A stretch of 9,648 bases of DNA from Promethearchaeota archaeon (lineage in GTDB: Archaea > Asgardarchaeota > Lokiarchaeia > Sigynarchaeales > SOKP01), in the NCBI GenBank assembly GCA_004524515.1, contig SDNV01000103.1:1-9648 (forward strand), in the 5' to 3' direction. Both the position numbers and the translations under genes were made by a program. This document shows, piece after piece, positions 6,415 to 9,648 of the stretch; position 1 is the stretch's first letter; every line of letters begins with the position of its first letter. The notes below the pieces were generated by a model. The model searched no databases. It saw only the letters and a program-made list of their open reading frames with translations, and was not told the DNA's origin.

Positions 6415-7437
6415 TTATTCAAATATAATACTTTTACCACAACGAGGACAAAATTTCTTAGGTGAAATAATCTTTACTCCGCAAAATGGACAGAACATCC
6501 CATTATTCAAGGGTACTCCATATTGAGATGCTGGGGGATAATAAGCTTGCATCGGGATATTAATTCTTTTTTCAGTAGTTATAATTCCTAAATCTTTACG
6601 TGCCTTTGATGATGCAAATACTGGAGTTAATAAGCATATAAACAGCGGAGCGAATACTATGAGAATTACACTATTGACCAATTCATATAAAATAATGAAA
6701 CCAAAATTCCTGGTTGCGGGATTATACCAGGAATTTATGTCGGAAGAATTTACTGGCCACACATAACTTATAATTATTAAATATATCATATTGCAAGCTC
6801 CAGTTAATATAAGCGCTATGAAAAAAACACCTATAATTCTTAAATATGAGCCTTTTGAGATTGTTCGTGCCTCCGATATGGGATTGTCTCTATTTTCACT
6901 ATTATATGTAAATATTAGAAATATGAAATAAAGAAATAGAATTATTCCGGGAAAGACTAATAAAATAAATCCCAAAGGTATGCCCAATCCTAATAATAAA
7001 ATTACTTTTAAAAGATTAAAATTGAAGGCTTTTTTGAATTCATCAAATAAATCAGCATCTTCTTTAAAATACTTTTTATAAACAAAAGTACTAACTGAAC
7101 ACATAGAAATTACTGTGAAAATCGCCCCAATAATCCACTCAAGCAAAATTATTAGTAGGTTCATGAAAAAAGATTGTATGATTATATTGTAATCTTCCTG
7201 TGTTATACTATTAGGATTGTTATAATATTTATTAGCCGCGATATTTGCTTTCGCCGTTAAAATGTCGGAATACCATCTCAAATCGGTTAATATGAATACT
7301 CCTATGATGATTGAAATAATATAAAAAAAAGCGAAAATTAAAATTAATTTTGTATAATTTTCTGCGAATAATCTGAATCCATCGCTAATTAATTCGCCAA
7401 AAGTTCTATTGGCTATTCTATTTTTCTCATCACTCAT
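6415..7437 (-). CDS. Multi-pass membrane protein with C-terminal zinc ribbon
   Basis: The N-terminal RTFGELISDGFRLFAENYTK (11-30) followed by a hydrophobic helix resembles the opening of the membrane-domain families around glycerophosphodiester phosphodiesterase membrane domains and DUF975-like proteins. Membrane helices are predicted at about 30-50, 90-116, 142-178 (probably two), 200-226 and 245-275. A conserved-looking P-I-S-E-A-R-x-I-S-K-G segment (186-196) lies between helices, also typical of those families. The C-terminus holds a zinc ribbon with C-P-F-C (316-319) and C-P-R-C (330-333), with a GK turn after the second pair. No catalytic motif is visible, so the role may be scaffolding or membrane organisation. 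It starts at ATG with AT-rich upstream sequence, and is followed at 32 bp by the PAC2 gene, likely in one transcript. Confidence 0.82.
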   Translation of the reverse strand: MSDEKNRIANRTFGELISDGFRLFAENYTKLILIFAFFYIISIIIGVFILTDLRWYSDILTAKANIAANKYYNNPNSITQEDYNIIIQSFFMNLLIILLEWIIGAIFTVISMCSVSTFVYKKYFKEDADLFDEFKKAFNFNLLKVILLLGLGIPLGFILLVFPGIILFLYFIFLIFTYNSENRDNPISEARTISKGSYLRIIGVFFIALILTGACNMIYLIIISYVWPVNSSDINSWYNPATRNFGFIILYELVNSVILIVFAPLFICLLTPVFASSKARKDLGIITTEKRINIPMQAYYPPASQYGVPLNNGMFCPFCGVKIISPKKFCPRCGKSIIFE

Positions 7438-7557
7438 AAGATTTATTATTTTTTTAGTTATTTATGTTTTTTTAGAGAAAAAATAAAATTTTAAGAAATA
7501 AGAGTAATTAAATCATAAGGACAAATTAATAATTAATAGATCAAAAGTTTCTGAGAC
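7438..7557. promoter_or_regulatory. Divergent promoter region between the zinc-ribbon membrane gene and the DUF2070 gene
   Basis: This 120-bp AT-rich gap must hold promoters for both directions. For the plus strand, TTAATAATTAATAG at about 7526-7539 lies 20-30 bases before the ATG, consistent with a TATA box giving a short-leader or leaderless message. For the minus strand, an ATAAATAA-like stretch near 7458-7465 sits 20-28 bases before its ATG. Neither element is distinctive in such AT-rich DNA. Confidence 0.4.
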
Positions 7558-9486
7558 ATGTTTGTTCAAAAACAACCAACGCGGAAGGCTCCAGGTATCT
7601 TCTCATATATCGAATTATTCTCTTCCAAATTTCTAGCTTATACCGCTTTCTTTGGTATACCTATCTTAATTGGGGTGTTATCCATGGTTTTTTACGCTAT
7701 ATATAATGCTTATCTGGATGTTTTAATTTATTTTAACTTACTTTTGAACTATTTCCTTCAGATCTATTTCATCTTTATGATAACCTCTCTCACTGGTGTA
7801 ATTTTTACTTTGCTCTATTCCAAAAAAGCACCAGTTTTAGTTCTACCTCCTAAAGGATGGGCAATACAAATGAATGTGATCTTTAATTTCATAATCGGAG
7901 GGAGTTTTCTTGTAGGGCAGTTATTGGCTATTTATCTTCGAAATCTTACATTCCGGGAGGTCTTTTTTATGTTAGGTATCATAATCTCCTATATTTTAGC
8001 TTTTGTAATTTATTTTTCATTCACTACGGTAGGTAAATATGGGCACTTCATTTTAGCTTTAATACAACCCGTCGCAGGTATAATATTATATAGTATCTAT
8101 ACTGCCCAATTATCCTTGACCTTTTTTATTCGAGCAATGATTTTTTTTGGAAGCTGTGCGATTATCTTTACAATATTTTATGCGAGAGGATTGTTTTCTG
8201 TAAGTAAAATTTATAGAGATGCTACCGGATTAGGAGGCTATCCTTTTATTCGTGCTTTCGTACTTTCTATGATGACCACAGGACATGACGATAAAATAGA
8301 AGAGATTTTTGATACAGTTGGAATTGAATCAAATGTAAAAATCCAATATCTGGCTATAAGATCTGAAAACTCTAAAGACTTAAAAGGTTTATTTGTGGTA
8401 CCACATGTTCATTTTGGCCCATTTAAGACCTGTGGTTCTTCGGATTTACCGGAACTTATTTATAAGTCGTTTAGAGATAATATCCCGGGGGTCACAGCAT
8501 ATCATACGACCACAGATCATACTCAAAATCTAACCACTCAAGCTGAGGTTAATAAAGTATTAACTAGAATTAAAAGCGACATCCAAAGTATTAAAAACAA
8601 TCCTAATTTAGATTGGAAAAAAGAAGTTAAAGATTTTTCAAGGAAAATCTTTAATAATTCCAAAATTATAGGAATGGAAGTAAATAACGTACCTGTTATG
8701 TTTTTAACAAGACATCCTCTTCCTTCCGATGATATTCAAGCCGAAATTGGTCAAAAAATTAAAAAAATCGGGCAATGGAATAAATATAAAGAAGTTATGC
8801 TCATAGATTCTCATAATTCAATCATAGGAGATGAAATTCTTGTTATAAAAAATTCAATTGAGGGAAAGGAATTAGTTGGTGTTTCGGAGAAGTTCTTAAC
8901 AAGTAAATCAAGAAAAATGAATCAACAAGTTCCATTATTATATGGAGTAGCATATGATCCCATGGAAAAATTCTCAGAAACAGATGGTATCGGATATGGG
9001 GGGATTGTGGTACATCTTTTTAAAAATTCGATAACAAATCAAAAAACCGCTATGATCCATTTTGATGCTAATAACGCATATGTCGATATTCGCTCATATA
9101 TTTTAAATATGCTGCAAAATCGAGGTATTGAAAGAGGCGAAATAACCACTTCAGATTCACATACTGTTGCAAGACAACTTACTAGTCGGGGATATTCACC
9201 TTTAGGAGACAAAATTAAATTACCGGTACTTATTGAAAATTTAGATAAATTGCTTCAAGAGGCAGAAAAAAATTTAGAACCTGTCGAATTTTACTATTTT
9301 GATTCAACTGTAGAGGACGTGAGGATATGGGGCAATCCTAAATATTTTGATACCATAATAGATACCCTTCAAGAATGTTTAAGAGTATCTCAAAAATTAT
9401 TGACCTTTAGTTTGATAATACCCACATTTTTTTCACTGACGCTATTGTTATTTTATTACAATATTCCACTACCCGTAATCCAGTAA
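7558..9486 (+). CDS. DUF2070 family membrane protein
   Basis: The protein has an N-terminal bundle of about six to seven membrane helices (roughly 28-50, 57-88, 103-125, 134-155, 161-182, 188-208), a large soluble domain (about 215-610), and one hydrophobic helix near the C-terminus (616-635). This architecture and the motifs match the archaeal DUF2070 family, whose function is not established. Motifs in the soluble domain include VPHVHFGPF (281-289), GSSDLP (293-298), H316 with D320-H321, IDSHN (416-420), HFD (501-503) and SDSH (532-535). These His/Asp clusters look like metal ligands of a hydrolase-type active site, which is inference. The family is usually about 600 residues, so 642 is near normal. 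The ATG start has only a weak GAG upstream. The gene runs divergently from the zinc-ribbon and PAC2 pair. Confidence 0.88.
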   Translation: MFVQKQPTRKAPGIFSYIELFSSKFLAYTAFFGIPILIGVLSMVFYAIYNAYLDVLIYFNLLLNYFLQIYFIFMITSLTGVIFTLLYSKKAPVLVLPPKGWAIQMNVIFNFIIGGSFLVGQLLAIYLRNLTFREVFFMLGIIISYILAFVIYFSFTTVGKYGHFILALIQPVAGIILYSIYTAQLSLTFFIRAMIFFGSCAIIFTIFYARGLFSVSKIYRDATGLGGYPFIRAFVLSMMTTGHDDKIEEIFDTVGIESNVKIQYLAIRSENSKDLKGLFVVPHVHFGPFKTCGSSDLPELIYKSFRDNIPGVTAYHTTTDHTQNLTTQAEVNKVLTRIKSDIQSIKNNPNLDWKKEVKDFSRKIFNNSKIIGMEVNNVPVMFLTRHPLPSDDIQAEIGQKIKKIGQWNKYKEVMLIDSHNSIIGDEILVIKNSIEGKELVGVSEKFLTSKSRKMNQQVPLLYGVAYDPMEKFSETDGIGYGGIVVHLFKNSITNQKTAMIHFDANNAYVDIRSYILNMLQNRGIERGEITTSDSHTVARQLTSRGYSPLGDKIKLPVLIENLDKLLQEAEKNLEPVEFYYFDSTVEDVRIWGNPKYFDTIIDTLQECLRVSQKLLTFSLIIPTFFSLTLLLFYYNIPLPVIQ

Positions 9487-9613
9487 AATTAAAGAAGATT
9501 TATTGTTATATCTGTAATATCTATTTTATGTATAATACTCAGATATCATCCAGATTAATATAAATTAATACTTTCAATTTTCTTTATAGAATTATTAATT
9601 TTATTAATTCACT

Positions 9614-9648
9614 ATGGTAAGTTCAACATTTCAAGATTTGGCTAAAAT
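9614..9648 (+). CDS. Possible start of a further gene (5' end only)
   Basis: An ATG at 9614 opens a frame of at least 11 codons (MVSSTFQDLAK) to the right edge. The 127 bp after the DUF2070 gene are AT-rich, with a TATA-like stretch near 9556-9571 that could serve as its promoter. Too little is present to name a product, and the frame could be chance. Confidence 0.4.
   Translation, partial: MVSSTFQDLAK

Noticed and set aside
5733..6428. Plus-strand frames opposite the PAC2 gene
   Set aside because: The minus strand encodes the recognisable PAC2 motifs; these frames are their complements.

Overview
The window is AT-rich archaeal DNA. Three things point to archaea: a tRNA-Ala gene interrupted in its T-arm by a short intron that folds as a bulge-helix-bulge, a PAC2-family (proteasome assembly chaperone-like) gene, and a DUF2070 membrane protein, a family known mainly from archaea. 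The low GC content, abundance of K/I/N codons, short helical orphan proteins and weak or absent Shine-Dalgarno sequences would fit an Asgard (Lokiarchaeia-like) genome. That placement is an impression from gene flavour and was not tested.

Layout. Positions 1-456 (-) hold the N-terminus of a secreted protein whose sequence resembles a subtilase propeptide. Positions 600-697 (+) hold tRNA-Ala(GGC), followed at once by a strong stem-loop and a T7 run. Positions 867-3074 (+) encode a major facilitator transporter carrying a roughly 290-residue charged helical cytoplasmic tail; its true N-terminus is uncertain. A run of minus-strand genes follows: an orphan 98-aa protein (3098-3394), an orphan 182-aa helical protein (3683-4231), a nucleotidyltransferase-fold protein (4419-5363), a PAC2-family protein (5600-6382) and a multi-pass membrane protein with a C-terminal zinc ribbon (6415-7437). 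Divergent from these is a DUF2070 protein (7558-9486, +). The window closes with a possible start of another plus-strand gene at 9614.

The only convincing operon is 6415-7437 plus 5600-6382 (32 bp apart, same strand), pairing a zinc-ribbon membrane protein with a PAC2 protein. The divergent DUF2070 gene shares their 120-bp promoter region. The other genes look independently transcribed. No IS element, CRISPR array or other clear mobile element was seen. Non-coding regions are all under 300 bp. The longest (3395-3682) holds a 14-bp inverted repeat next to a T8 run on the minus strand. The stretches 457-599, 4232-4418 and 5364-5599 show only AT-rich sequence, apart from the possible tRNA promoter.
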